From Schoenoplectus triqueter (Eukaryota > Streptophyta > Magnoliopsida > Poales > Cyperaceae), in assembly GCA_964058805.1 (NCBI GenBank), contig CAXKVV010000022.1:744001-808000 (forward strand): a DNA stretch of 64,000 nucleotides. Reading direction: 5' to 3'. This document shows, piece after piece, positions 11,431 through 23,800 of the stretch; within the stretch, counting starts at the first letter, position 1, and each line of letters opens with the position of its first letter. Under the pieces are notes generated by a model. It ran no database searches, was not told the origin of the DNA, and saw nothing but the letters and a program-made list of their open reading frames with translations. Made by a program: the position numbers and the translations under genes.

Positions 11431-11971
11431 ATAATAATAAGTAATCATAATTTTAATAATATAATCATAATATAATAATCATAATCATAATCATGATAAT
11501 AGTAATTATAGTCATAATCATAATAATATAACCATAATCATAATCATAATAATATAATAATAAAAATATAATCATAATCATAAATATAATTATAAATAAT
11601 TATAATTATAATAATATAATAATAAATTAATCATCGCTACAATCAACATATAATAATATAATACAACATAATAAAATAATAATAAGTATTAATAATCATA
11701 ATCATAATCATCATAATATAATAGTATAATAATAAATAATCTTGATCATAATAATATAATAATAAACTAATTATATTTATATTCATAATATAATAATATA
11801 ATATTAAAATTATATTTATAATAATAATAAATAATAATCATAATTTTAATATAATAATAAATTATATTCATAAATATAATATAATAATATAATAATACTA
11901 AATCTTAATCATAATCATAATATAATAATATAATATAATATAATCAAACAATAATCGCTATTCCGACGAGA

Positions 11972-12014
11972 GCTAATCCGGTATTCCACCTACAAGTTGG
12001 TATACCGGATTAGC
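11972..12014. repeat. Short imperfect palindrome
   Basis: GCTAATCCGGTATTCCACC is followed after five bases by GTTGGTATACCGGATTAGC, giving a 19-bp stem with two or three mismatches. It lies beside the hAT-like right end and may be part of that element. Confidence 0.7.
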
Positions 12015-12408
12015 ACTATTTCGCACTCTTCTACTTAGTCTAAAATTCGTTTGGCAAATTAATTTGTCGGAATAGCTATTCTATTCTAACTTTTTGCTAT
12101 TCCATTGAGTGCCAAACACTCCCTTAAAGAATTGTACGTTGTTAATCTCCGACCAATTGAATCGATTTGTCTTTAAACAACGTTTTACCAGGCGATCATG
12201 ATTGAACGTCGCAGAATAATTTAGCCAGAACATGATCAGAACGTGCTTGAACTTTTTGTTGTAAAATGCACCTTTCGTTAGATTTTGGTTCCAAAAACAA
12301 ATTGTCAATTCAGCATTTATTTTTTTCTGATTACTGAACAGAGAAAATTATGATTTTCAGGATGTATGAAATGTTTAGATAATCATTGTATAAAAAGAGA
12401 TGAATAAT

Positions 12409-13079
12409 TGTTACTAGTTGTAGTAAACTCCAAGTTCCGATCCCGAAGGATCAAGAACTCGGGATCCCGACCACCTCAAGGAACCTCATATCAAAACCAA
12501 GGAGGCAGCAATAACAGATGAGCAGAAGCCAAAGGCAAAATTCGAGGTAGACTGGAGCTTAATAGGTCGAGAACATCAAGGAGCTCGGGGATGAAGCCTT
12601 TGCAACGAAAGATGGACAAGACACTTCTGACATCTGTCGCATGTATCAAAGACAGCTGATGAAAGCGGCAGTGAAGTGACAAAAGTGTGGCTAGATATTT
12701 AATGCCATGTATCTAGGATTAGACAGCTAGACTAGATATTATATAAGATTATAGGTACATTAATGACACCAAACACTATAAATAGAGGAGTAGAGTAGTG
12801 TAGAAATAAGAGAGAGAGAGAGAAAACACTTGTAAACAGAGTTTATAAAGAAAACAGCTTTCGGAGAAAGAAGAGACAAAGAAAATAACTTTCAGAGCAA
12901 TCTCTTCCTTCTCCCAGATCTAATTAATTATTTTTATTCTCATTTAATTCAGTTCGTCGCTTGTTCTTGTGAGTTGTAGTAAAACTTTTGATCGGACCTC
13001 GAAATTGTACTGTCGAGTTCAAAGAGTTCGAGATCGCATTTCGAGATAGTTCGAAAGGAACAAGTAGTTTAAAACAACA
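12409..13079 (+). repeat. 5' LTR of copia B
   Basis: About 671 bp, beginning TGTTACTAG and ending CAACA. The first ~120 bp match the start of the 3' LTR at 29333 (TAGTAAACTC, TCCCGATCCCGAAGGA). A TATA box, TATAAATA, lies at 12777-12784. The start is set by alignment with the 3' copy, which reads TGTTGGGAG, and may be off by a few bases. Confidence 0.85.
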
Positions 13080-13082
13080 AAT

Positions 13083-13094
13083 TGGTATCAGAGC
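13083..13094 (+). other. Primer binding site of copia B
   Basis: TGGTATCAGAGC, complementary to the 3' end of plant initiator methionine tRNA, three bases after the 5' LTR. This is the normal minus-strand priming site of copia elements and fixes the LTR end at 13079. Confidence 0.93.
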
Positions 13095-13096
13095 TT

Positions 13097-13843
13097 ATGG
13101 CTGGTTTCGAGAACAACTCATTCGGAATGATGGTGCCCAAGTTGACGAAGTCGAACTATAACAATTAGAGCATCCAAATCAGAGCCCTGCTCAGAGTGCA
13201 GGATGTGTAGGATATAGTTGAAATAGGATGTTGAACCGGAGATCGGTGTTGTCCTGAACGTGCCACAGACGAAGGCACTCAAGAAGAAAAGAGTACGGAC
13301 AAGACGACACTCTACATCCTATATTAAGGAGTAGATGAAGCCGGGTTCAAGAAGATTGTCGGAGCAACCTCAGCAAAGGAAGCGTGGGAAATATTGCTCA
13401 CAACATACAAATGAGCTGACCGGGTAAAACAGATCAAACTCCAAACTCTACGAGGAGAGTTTGAGTTGCTGAGGATGAACAACATAGAGGGTGTTTCAGA
13501 CTATATCACCAAAGTGCAGACAGTGTCGAACCAACTGAAGAGAAATGGAGAAAACCTCTCGGAGCAGAGGGTGGTGGAGAAGTTCTTAAGGTCACTGATC
13601 GACACGTTTAAAAATGTGGTCTGTGCGATAGAGGAGTCGAAAAACTTGGCCGAGTTATCCGTTGATGAACTCGCCAGCTCGCTCTTAGCGCATGAGCAAG
13701 GAAGAAGCTCAAGAAGAGAGAAACTCTCGAGGAGTCCCTTCAAGCTAAGGTGGTTCTCGAAGAGAAAGCACTGTATGTGCAGAAGGCACAACAGACACGC
13801 AACCATGGAGGTCGTGGACGACGTGGCCGAGGAGAATCGAGCC
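13097..13843 (+). pseudogene. Copia B gag, 5' part, split by insertion
   Basis: It starts MAGFENNSFGMM three bases after the primer site. An in-frame TAG at 13166-13168 replaces the Trp usual in the NYxxW motif, and further stops or frameshifts follow. The open stretch 13466-13843 has the UBN2-type gag region (VSDYITKVQTVSNQLKRNGE, then LSVDELASSLLAHEQ). At 13844-13848 the AATAG target site is reached and the reading is cut by the LTR element. The 3' part of gag resumes at 26123, with a CCHC zinc knuckle CYNYGKHGHIARDC at about 26190-26240 followed at once by a stop. Not functional. Confidence 0.88.
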
Positions 13844-13848
13844 AATAG
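13844..13848. repeat. Target site duplication AATAG, left copy
   Basis: AATAG directly precedes the TG of the inserted LTR element. The same five bases follow its last CA at 26118-26122. Five base pairs is the usual duplication length for LTR retrotransposons. Confidence 0.95.
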
Positions 13849-16800
13849 TGTCACACCCCAGAAATAAATGAATCGGGTTAGGGGTGCTAAATCCCGCCAC
13901 GTACGCACGACGAGACGTGCGTACGAAAGGCTAAATGAATAAAATAAGAAAATCACAGAATAAACAAAACAATAATAATATAGTATACATGACCATACAG
14001 TCCAGAATGAACAAAGAGAAATACAACGCCGACATCGGCGGGGCTAGCTCCATCGGAATAGGCAGCAAAATCTCTCAAAGAAAAACCCAAAAGAAAGAAA
14101 TAAAACTCGAAACCCGATAGATCCTAATCCACTACCCTGCTCACATGCGGAAGCGGCGAAGCATCTCTGTCACCACACAGGACTGTCCCTAGCCCTCACT
14201 CTAGCCAAAAATCCCGAACCTGAAAATACCTGGATCCCACAACCACCGTGGAAACGTGAGTAATTTTATAAATTACTCAGTACGGATTTAGATCCAGCCT
14301 TAAGATTTAATCTTCTTTCCTAGACTGGACCCAAAAACCGATACTGATGTTTGAACAGCGAAAGTAATATTGATAAGTGAATATAATAATATTATTATGC
14401 ACATTGACCTACATGATATGATATGATATGGTAAAGAAACCCGAAATAGAAAATTCTGTGGAAATAATAATAAAATATAAAGTATAAGATACAAGAGTCA
14501 AACACCCGTAATAAATACCCAGATTGTAAATTTATCAGACTCATCCCGAGCGGGCACTACCAGGGCCCAACTTACTAACTTAGGACTTTATGTTTGTGCA
14601 GCGACAACGCCGCACAAACGACAATTCGGGCTCCCGGGGCGATGACGCCCTAGGAGAGTGAACGGCTAATAAAGCACGTACTCTGGTCTGCTGAATCTGG
14701 TAATTCACCTTTCAAAATATAAACAAATGGATATAATATGTCTTCAGTTGCCATATCGTAAAAAGGAGATAACTACCCGTGAATTAACAAAACGGAAACA
14801 AATGGGAGCCTACACTGGACCAACCAAGGGTCAGAGGACCGCATCCCGTAAAAGTATCAAAAACGAGATATAACAAAGGGGAGCCTACACTGTACCCACT
14901 AAGGCCAGTGGACCGCATCCCGACTTTCTCTGTACCAACTACGGGCCAAAGGAGAAAGCCCTTCGGACAATATTAGGATCCTAAATACGCCGGATAAATA
15001 TAATAATATAGTATCACGAAATAGATTCCAATCTCGGATATGGCCGCCCACACTAAATACTGAAGTACACGGTATCCTAAATCGCTCAAATTTGGATTGA
15101 AAATTTAATCATATAAAGAATAATAATAAGATATATAATAAAGATCAAAAGAAAACACTCCGACACAGCCGAACCCGCCAAATGACGGGATCGGTGGATA
15201 ATCCGACAGGCGAGGATGCGCAGTGCATATACAGACCGGTGGGTCCCACGGGCCTATGGGTCACCGTACGTAACCACAACGGTCTGGTTATGCAAGGCAA
15301 CTCTGACTGAGAATTACCCGGTCCGCCTCTCAGCACTCCCATGCATTTAATGCATGATTAACTACCTGACTTAATTAATAATTTGTGATAGTAATAATAT
15401 TTTCCTAATAATTATAATCTTCAACTTGGATTATTTAAATCTATCTGTTCCTATCTCGGGACTATTTCCCGAGATCCTACTCCTATCCTGTCTACGTGCA
15501 GTATGACATGATATGACATGTAAAAGCGGGTATGTCTCGAATATGCTGGTCAATTTACCGGATGCAGATGACAGATCAGATTTTGGTCTCTACTCAAAGT
15601 TTGGTCAGAAAATACCGCAATTCAGTTTTTATTTAAAAACGGTTTTGTTTTCGGTTTGGGTTCCTATTTCTGAAGAAAGAAAATTAAATCCCAGGAAACC
15701 ATACCTGGGAATAATTTGGTTAGGTCAGAACGTCAAATTGCTAAATCTCGGGTGGCGCATCACGATCTTGTCAGATGAGCCGTTTCATCTCGAGTGTATT
15801 CGTTTGTCGGCTCGTCAAGATATTTTCGAAAACCTATGAAGTCAGAAATAGATTAAATGGACGAGTATCATATTCACATTGGGTCTGGTTAGGTCAGGGT
15901 ATACCGGACTCAAAGGCGGGAGTATTATTATTTGAAAATTATAATCATATTATGTTTATTTTGATAAATATAATTAACTAAATTTTATTTAGATTTATTA
16001 AGTTATCTTAACATTATCACTTAATTATTTTAATTATAATTAGAAAATTCAATTATTTAGAAATAGAGAAATTAATTAATATATATTTATAGTATTTGTT
16101 ATTATCATTATTGTTTCCATTTGTATTCTTAATAAATAGAGAAATCGATTAATATATATATTTTATAATATAAATTTTTATTGTATTTTAATTATTATTT
16201 TGTAAATCTTAATTATTTAAATTATTTTCTTCAATTATATTTTATTTACATACTAATATTATTTTTATAATTTATAGGTTTGTTATATGAAAATAAAATA
16301 GAAGTGACAGACATTAACAAAACTTGATTAACTTAATTTAATTAAATTAAATATTATTATTTTAGTAAGTGTGTTGGTGTTTTGAGATTATATTATTCGA
16401 TTAATGTAACTAATTTAATTTATTTAAAATAATTAAGTTAGCTTAATGTTATCCCTTAATTAATTTAATTATAATTAGAATAATTAATTATTTAGACATA
16501 AAGAATTTGATTAATATATATAATATTATATAATTAATATTATTCTTATTAAAAATAGAGAAATTGATTAATATATATTTTATGTTATAAATTATTATCA
16601 TACCTCAATTATTACTTTAAAATTTCTAATTATTTATATCATTCTCTTTAATTATATTTTATTTTATATATTTATATTATTTTCATCAATTAGAAAATAT
16701 ACTACATAAAACTAGAATTTAAATTAAAATAAAAACTAAATGAAAGTATTTAAATTCAATTAACTTAATTTTAAATTAAACGTTTTTATTTATTTAAACG

Positions 16801-17407
16801 TGTTGGTGTTTTAATGTGTTTGGGATCATAGGCTGCCTCCGAAACCATTGTATTTGTTCGGATTTTCATTATTGAGACAGATCATATAATCATCTCCCAA
16901 ATTCAGGTTTAAGTATTAATCAATTATTAGTTGCGCACGTTTTTAAGTCTACGGCACTTGCTAATTAGTCAATACATACTTTCAACCCGCTTATACCTTT
17001 TGGCCCATTTAACTCGATCAATTTATTTTTCGTATCCGTTCAGTTATGATTATCCGTCAAGGTGTTATTTTGCGCATATAACCCTTTAAGAGGTTATTAC
17101 CACAAATCCATTTAGCCCCTTGAATTTATCAGTTTTCACAATTTGACTCCTAACTCATACGAGCTTTACAAATCAGCCCCTACATTCATTATATTTTCAA
17201 TTCAGTCCCTGACAAGGGATATACCATATCAACAAAATTGCATAGTAGCAACAGAGGGACAAAAAGGTATACGGGTATAACAGTCAAGATCAGCAATCAC
17301 AATATGCCAAACAACAAAGCGAAGTCAGCAGGTGTCAAAACCCCACAATGGCACAGCTCAATTCAGCAAGAGGAACCAAGTCCGCAAAATTAGGGGCACC
17401 CCCACTT

Positions 17408-17684
17408 CACTGGTACCGACCGGTACCAGTGTACCAGGGGCTCAATTCGCGACAGCAAAATAACATAGTAACTAAAGGCATCACAAAATTGAACCAGACA
17501 ACTCGTACACTGGAAGAACATACCAAACACAAATTTCAGTACCAACAGAGTCAAAAGGGGCAGAAACCAGGCAGCAAGAATTGCAGAGGCATCACAGCCG
17601 ACACAAGAGACCAGCGAGGCCATAGAGGGAAAATAAGGGCACAGAACTAAGTCCTCGCTTCACTGGTACCGATTGGTACCAGTG
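17408..17684. repeat. Two GGTACC near-palindromes inside the LTR
   Basis: A 24-bp near-perfect palindrome starting CACTGGTACC and ending GGTACCAGTG lies at 17408-17431, and a second copy with one or two changes lies at 17661-17684. A degraded third (CCATGGTACCACTGGTACGG) is at about 17804-17823. The other LTR repeats them at 24438-24461 and 24691-24714. They could be protein-binding sites or relics of an internal duplication; the sequence does not decide. Confidence 0.75.
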
Positions 17685-18414
17685 TACCAAGGAACGACAA
17701 TAATCCAAGAAAAGACAATTACAACCAGCACTGGGTCAGGGATCAATCAAATGCAGAACAACAATTCTAAGCAACCAATAACCAGCAACGAAACTACACA
17801 CAGCCATGGTACCACTGGTACGGATTGATACCGCCCCAAACAACAAGCAAGCAACCACTACAGGGAAAATTCACAAATACAAGTGCGGCTCAGCCGGCAC
17901 AAGGCCTACACGGCCAGAGGAGGGAAAGGTGTTACCAGGGAAGGCACAAGGTAGCAAGGGAATCAATTACAAGAGGGGCGGCAAGGGAAGAAAAGCGCGT
18001 CAGAGGGTGGCTGGCTCGGTTCTGATGGCGCCGAGGAGTGTGGCCAGCGGGGTGGTTTGAGACGGAGGTTGTTGGTCTCGGTTCAGTGATCGGAGCGGAG
18101 AGCTACAAGATCGAGTTAGTGGGGCCGATTCTGGTCGGAGGTGGATGACCCTGGTGCAGCCACGCCCAAACTGGTTGTGTTGTCAACTCCAAGGACAACA
18201 GGAAGAAAGGTGAGGTTGCTGCGGTGTTCGGCTGAGAGCTCAGCCAAGCTCGATCTGGGGGGTTTAGCGGCAACTCTGATTTATTACAGAGGGGAAAAAA
18301 AGAGAAAAAGGGGTTTACGGAAATGAGAAGAAGAAAGAAGGGGTGAGGGATGGTGTCGCCAGCGGAAGTCAGAGGGGGAAAAAAGAAAAGGAAAAAAGGG
18401 TTTCTGGGTAGGGA

Positions 18415-18430
18415 GGGAGAGAGAGAGAGA

Positions 18431-18472
<42 letters not shown>
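18415..18472. repeat. (GA)n-rich tract in LTR
   Basis: A GAGAGA tract broken by GGGA, which reads as CT repeats on the element's own strand. The other LTR has it at about 25445-25495, six bases shorter. CT-rich leaders are common in plant 5' untranslated regions, so it may mark the transcribed leader. Confidence 0.85.
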
Positions 18473-18473
<1 letters not shown>

Positions 18474-19090
18474 GAGGGAAATGAATGGAGAGAGAGAGTG
18501 AGTGATGGATGGGATGGGTGTTAAAGAGGAGAGAGGGATGAGATTGGGATCTTCTGTGGCGGATTTGTACGGTCGTTTGCGTGACAGTCATAAGTCTTAA
18601 TTTAATTTATCCATTTCTTATTTTATTGATGATTCGATTACCAGAACTTGTCGCAACTAACCGATCTATATTCTTTAAATTTAATCGTTAATTTAGATTT
18701 TATAAATCCATAATTTTTCTTTTAATTAATTATTATTTTATTCTGTTGTAAGAGACGAGTTTGACTTTAATATTTTAGATTTCGTTATAAATGTTATTTC
18801 TTTAATTTAAATTAGATCAACATGATTTGTGTTAGTTATTGAATATAATGTTATAAAATTTATATTTTTATAACTTTTAATTTGATCTTTGGTTCTATTA
18901 TTAGATATCTATTCTCACTTAGCTTTATTTATCGATTTATTATTATTATTATTATTATCATTATTATTATTATATATATATTCTTTTATATCATTAATTA
19001 ATAGTTCAAGTTATTTATTAATTTATGCTAAATTATTTTAATTATCCTCTTAATTATTATTGTTGTTTAATTAAATTTTATGGTTTAACA

Positions 19091-19129
19091 TTTCACCCCC
19101 CCTCAAATGAATCGTTTCGTCCTCGAAAC
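19091..19129 (-). other. Polypurine tract and chromovirus-like pol-end signature
   Basis: On the minus strand, TTTGAGGGGGGGTGAAA (19107-19091) directly abuts the LTR start TGTTAAACC. Just before it is GTTTCGAGGACGAAAC (19129-19114). The polypurine tract primes plus-strand synthesis, so it fixes the element's orientation. The preceding phrase is a known neighbour of the polypurine tract in Tekay/Del-type gypsy elements. Confidence 0.85.
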
Positions 19130-20813
19130 GAACCACTTGATTGACAAGTTATTATTACATTCACTTTATTGTAATTAAATAACTTTCGAATATATATGGG
19201 GTTTAATACTTTGACGCTTACATTAAGGTTTCATAAATATCATGTGCAGCGCTTCATTTATTTATTAAATAATAAAACTTCTATTATTTTTACTAGTACT
19301 TTAATAATGATTATTATGCCATTTATTTAAGCTCTTTCGATTTTGATTAGTGAATTCCAATTTAAGAACATCTTGATAATATTTTTTTTTTACATTTGCT
19401 TAAATTATTGAGGCATTACTGTTTTTTTTTCCCTAATTAGATTATCAGGTTTAAATACTATTGCAGGCATTAGTTTTGATTTCTAATTTATTTGATATAC
19501 AAATGTTAATTATATATATGTACCTATTATCATTTAAATATTTTGTGGCACATAAGTCAATGTGAAATATTAATAAGCAGTATAACTTTTGCGGGACAAT
19601 TAATATGGTAGTGTGCACGTCTTAAATTTGACATTTGTTGAGGAATCATTGAACTCGGAGAGGATCAATTTGGTCAAATACGAGTCAACCTGATCAGTAC
19701 GACACTAATCTCAGAAACAAAGTTGATCAAAGATCTAGGTGAAGTATATATCGAAAGAATATAACTCAAACGGATAAACACAATTCACACTTGGATCAAC
19801 AGATCGAAAAAATCAAGATAGACATGCGGAAGCAATTTGATCAAAGAGAATTTACTCAAATTTAAATTGGTTTGGACCTATATGTATCACTAAAGCTGAA
19901 GATAACAATACGACGTATATCGAACATCAAGGAATGGCTCGAATAAGAAGTCGAATATCACGTAGATACAAATCTCTTAGAATCTCGTGTAGTTAAATGA
20001 TAATTTGTTTAGATAATTTCCAAAAAGAGTTGAATTAAACTTGACATCATCGAATGTTTAGTCGATGTCAAGCGTGATAGTGAAATTTATGGGCTAATTA
20101 CATATTAACGGTTATCCATATCTGAAATGATAATTTATTTCTACGTCCTAGAATCGATTAAGTTGATCCTAAATTGATTAAGGTTGAATCGACTAGATAG
20201 TTCAGCGATAACACATAAAAAATTTATTAATTTCAAGAAGCCACGATTTAAGTGAGTGAATTATCCTTAGCTAATGCCTACAGATCTCCTCGAATTAAGT
20301 TAAGAGTAGATAACATTGATAGCAAAATATAAATGTTTAGATATGAAGATTAACTTAAATGAAAATTATAATTATTAATTATTATTATTATTATTATTAT
20401 TCTTTAATTAAAATTTTTATATTCTTATTAGTTCTATCAAATTGGAAAATTTAATTATATATATATATATATATACATATAATTACGTTGCTATTTTTTG
20501 TCAGAAAAAAAAAATCGGGTCGAGACGGAAAACGAAAAATCTGGAAAAAGTAATTTCAATTTAAGTTGTCAAAATCTATATTATTAACTGTTTGTAATGT
20601 ATTTATTAAGTTTTATCACGTCCGAGTAGTGGGATCCATAAGGACCGCGAAGTCACGCGTGTACTAACGTGCAACGCTAGCCCATTTTCCTAGACATACC
20701 CCTCACAGACCTATGTCAAGTACATATTATTGTTTTATTTATTTATTCATCTTCTCGGGATTTTCTAGATGTTACCCTAGCATGATTTATATGAAATCGG
20801 ATTATAAATTCAC
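19130..20813 (-). other. Interior of LARD-like element, no gag-pol found
   Basis: About 1.7 kb of AT-rich DNA without an open frame of useful length on either strand and without gag, protease, RT or integrase motifs that I can see. The part beside the primer site (about 20580-20813) is less AT-rich and may hold packaging signals, by analogy with other non-autonomous elements; this is inference. An AT microsatellite lies at about 20455-20478. Confidence 0.7.
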
Positions 20814-20825
20814 GCTCTGATACCA
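20814..20825 (-). other. Primer binding site of LARD-like element
   Basis: The minus strand reads TGGTATCAGAGC, complementary to initiator methionine tRNA, eight bases from the end of the adjoining LTR. It is the clearest proof that the element runs on the minus strand, opposite to its copia host. Confidence 0.93.
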
Positions 20826-20833
20826 CCGAAGGA

Positions 20834-23800
20834 TGTCACACCCCAGAAATAAATGAATCGGGTTAGGGGTGCTAAATCCCGCCACGTACGCACGACGAGA
20901 CGTGCGTACGAAAGGCTAAATGAATAAAATAAGAAAATCACAGAATAAACAAAACAATAATAATATAGTATACATGACCATACAGTCCAGAATGAACAAA
21001 GAGAAATACAACGCCGACATCGGCGGGGCTAGCTCCATCGGAATAGGCAGCAAAATCTCTCAAAGAAAAGCCCAAAAGAAAAAAATAAAACTCGAAACCC
21101 GATAGATCCTAATCCACTACCCTGCTCACATGCGGAAGCGGCGAAGCATCTCTGTCACCACACAGGACTGTCCCTAGCCCTCACTCTAGCCAAAAATCCC
21201 GAACCTGAAAATACCTGGATCCCACAACCACCGTGGAAACGTGAGTAATTTTATAAATTACTCAGTACGGATTTAGATCCAGCCTTAAGATTTAATCTTC
21301 TTTCCTAGACTGGACCCAAAAACCGATACTGATGTTTGAACAGCGAAAGTAATATTGATAAGTGAATATAATAATATTATTATGCACATTGACCTACATG
21401 ATATGATATGATATGGTAAAGAAACCCGAAATAGAAAATTCTGTGGAAATAATAATAAAATATAAAGTATAAGATACAAGAGTCAAACACCCGTAATAAA
21501 TACCCAGATTGTAAATTTACCAGACTCATCCCGAGCGGGCACTACCAGGGCCCAACTTACTAACTCGGGCCTTGCCTAAGCGGGCACTACCAGGGCCCAA
21601 CTTACTAACTTAGGACTTTATGTTTGTGCAGCGACAACGCCGCACAAACGACAATTCGGGCTCCCGGGGCGATGACGCCCTAGGAGAGTGAACGGCTAAT
21701 AAAGCACGTACTCTGGTCTGCTGAATCTGGTAATTCACCTTTCAAAATATAAACAAATGGATATAATATGTCTTCAGTTGCCATATCGTAAAAAGGAGAT
21801 AACTACCCGTGAATTAACAAAACGGAAACAAATGGGAGCCTACACTGGACCAACCAAGGGTCAGAGGACCGCATCCCGTAAAAGTATCAAAAACGAGATA
21901 TAACAAAGGGGAGCCTACACTGTACCCACTAAGGCCAGTGGACCGCATCCCGACTTTCTCTGTACCAACTACGGGCCAAAGGAGAAAGCCCTTCGGACAA
22001 TATTAGGATCCTAAATACGCCGGATAAATATAATAATATAGTATCACGAAATAGATTCCAGTCTCGGATATGGCCGCCCACACTAAATACTGAAGTACAC
22101 GGTATCCTAAATCGCTCAAATTTGGATTGAAAATTTAATCATATAAAGAATAATAATAAGATATATAATAAAGATCAAAAGAAAACACTCCGACACAGCC
22201 GAACCCGCCAAATGACGGGATCGGTGGATAATCCGACAGGCGAGGATGCGCAGTGCATATACAGACCGGTGGGTCCCACGGGCCTATGGGTCACCGTACG
22301 TAACCACAACGGTCTGGTTATGCAAGGCAACTCCGACTGAGAATTACCCGGTCCGCCTCTCAGCACTCCCATGCATTTAATGCATGATTAACTACCTGAC
22401 TTAATTAATAATTTGTGATAGTAATAATATTTTCCTAATAATTATAATCTTCAACTTGGATTATTTAAATCTATCTGTTCCTATCTCGGGACTATTTCCC
22501 GAGATCCTACTCCTATCCTGTCTACGTGCAGTATGACATGATATGACATGTAAAAGCGGGTATGTCTCGAATATGCTGGTCAATTTACCGGATGCAGATG
22601 ACAGATCAGATTTTGGTCTCTACTCAAAGTTTGGTCAGAAAATACCGCAATTCAGTTTTTATTTAAAAACGGTTTTGTTTTCGGTTTGGGTTCCTATTTC
22701 TGAAGAAAGAAAATTAAATCCCAGGAAACCGTACCTGGGAATAATTTGGTTAGGTCAGAACGTCAAATTGCTAAATCTCGGGTGGCGCATCACGATCTTG
22801 TCAGATGAGCCGTTTCATCTCGAGTGTATTCGTTTGTCGGCTCGTCAAGATATTTTCGAAAACCTATGAAGTCAGAAATAGATTAAATGGACGAGTATCA
22901 TATTCACATTGGGTCTGGTTAGGTCAGGGTATACCGGACTCAAAGGCGGGAGTATTATTATTTGAAAATTATAATCATATTATGTTTATTTTGATAAATA
23001 TAATTAACTAAATTTTATTTAGATTTATTAAGTTATCTTAACATTATCACTTAATTATTTTAATTATAATTAGAAAATTCAATTATTTAGAAATAGAGAA
23101 ATTAATTAATATATATTTATAGTATTTGTTATTATCATTATTGTTTCCATTTGTATTCTTAATAAATAGAGAAATCGATTAATATATATATTTTATAATA
23201 TAAATTTTTATTGTATTTTAATTATTATTTTGTAAATCTTAATTATTTAAATTATTTTCTTCAATTATATTTTATTTACATACTAATATTATTTTTATAA
23301 TTTATAGGTTTGTTATATGAAAATAAAATAGAAGTGACAGACATTAACAAAACTTGATTAACTTAATTTAATTAAATTAAATATTATTATTTTAGTAAGT
23401 GTGTTGGTGTTTTGAGATTATATTATTCGATTAATGTAACTAATTTAATTTATTTAAAATAATTAAGTTAGCTTAATGTTATCCCTTAATTAATTTAATT
23501 ATAATTAGAATAATTAATTATTTAGACATAAAGAAATTGATTAATATATATAATATTATATAATTAATATTATTCTTATTAAAAATAGAGAAATTGATTA
23601 ATATATATTTTATGTTATAAATTATTATCATACCTCAATTATTACTTTAAAATTTCTAATTATTTATATCATTCTCTTTAATTATATTTTATTTTATATA
23701 TTTATATTATTTTCATCAATTAGAAAATATACTACATAAAACTAGAATTTAAATTAAAATAAAAACTAAATGAAAGTATTTAAATTCAATTAACTTAATT

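Larger units (their letters stand above)
10669..12125. mobile_element. hAT-like MITE complex swollen by ATA/ATC repeats
   Basis: The left edge reads AGAGTCCGTTTGGCAAATTA with GGAATAGC after it. The right edge, on the other strand, reads GGGAGTGTTTGGCACTCAAT with GGAATAGC after it. Such GTTTGG-containing inverted ends are common in hAT-type MITEs. A second left-type end (TTCGTTTGGCAAATTAA) lies at about 12048, only ~80 bp before the right end, so two related elements may be overlapped. Between lie ~1 kb of ATA, ATC and ATAATC simple repeats and a separate foldback element (11029-11430). I could not find a clear 8-bp target duplication. The superfamily call is inference. Confidence 0.5.
13849..19090 (-). 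repeat. 3' LTR (minus orientation) of LARD-like element, 5242 bp
   Basis: Bounded by TGTCACACC on the left and GGTTTAACA on the right in plus-strand view; on the element's own strand it starts TGTTAAACC and ends GGTGTGACA. Contents include long AT-rich stretches, near-palindromes centred on GGTACC (17408-17431 and 17661-17684), a GA-rich run (about 18415-18470) and TTA repeats (about 18940-18975). The open frames in it, up to 162 codons, are repeated exactly in the other LTR and look like by-products of composition. At 5.2 kb it is very long for an LTR. Confidence 0.93.

Noticed and set aside
12081..12308. 75-codon minus frame
   Set aside because: It overlaps the right end of the hAT-like MITE complex and has no known domain.
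15513..15839. 108-codon plus frame, repeated at 22543-22869
   Set aside because: It lies inside the LTR, antisense to the element, with no recognisable motif; its exact repeat reflects the second LTR.
18103..18591. 162-codon minus frame with long Ser/Leu runs, repeated at 25133-25615
   Set aside because: It is created by the CT repeat within the LTR and has no domain. Its presence in both LTRs follows from LTR duplication.
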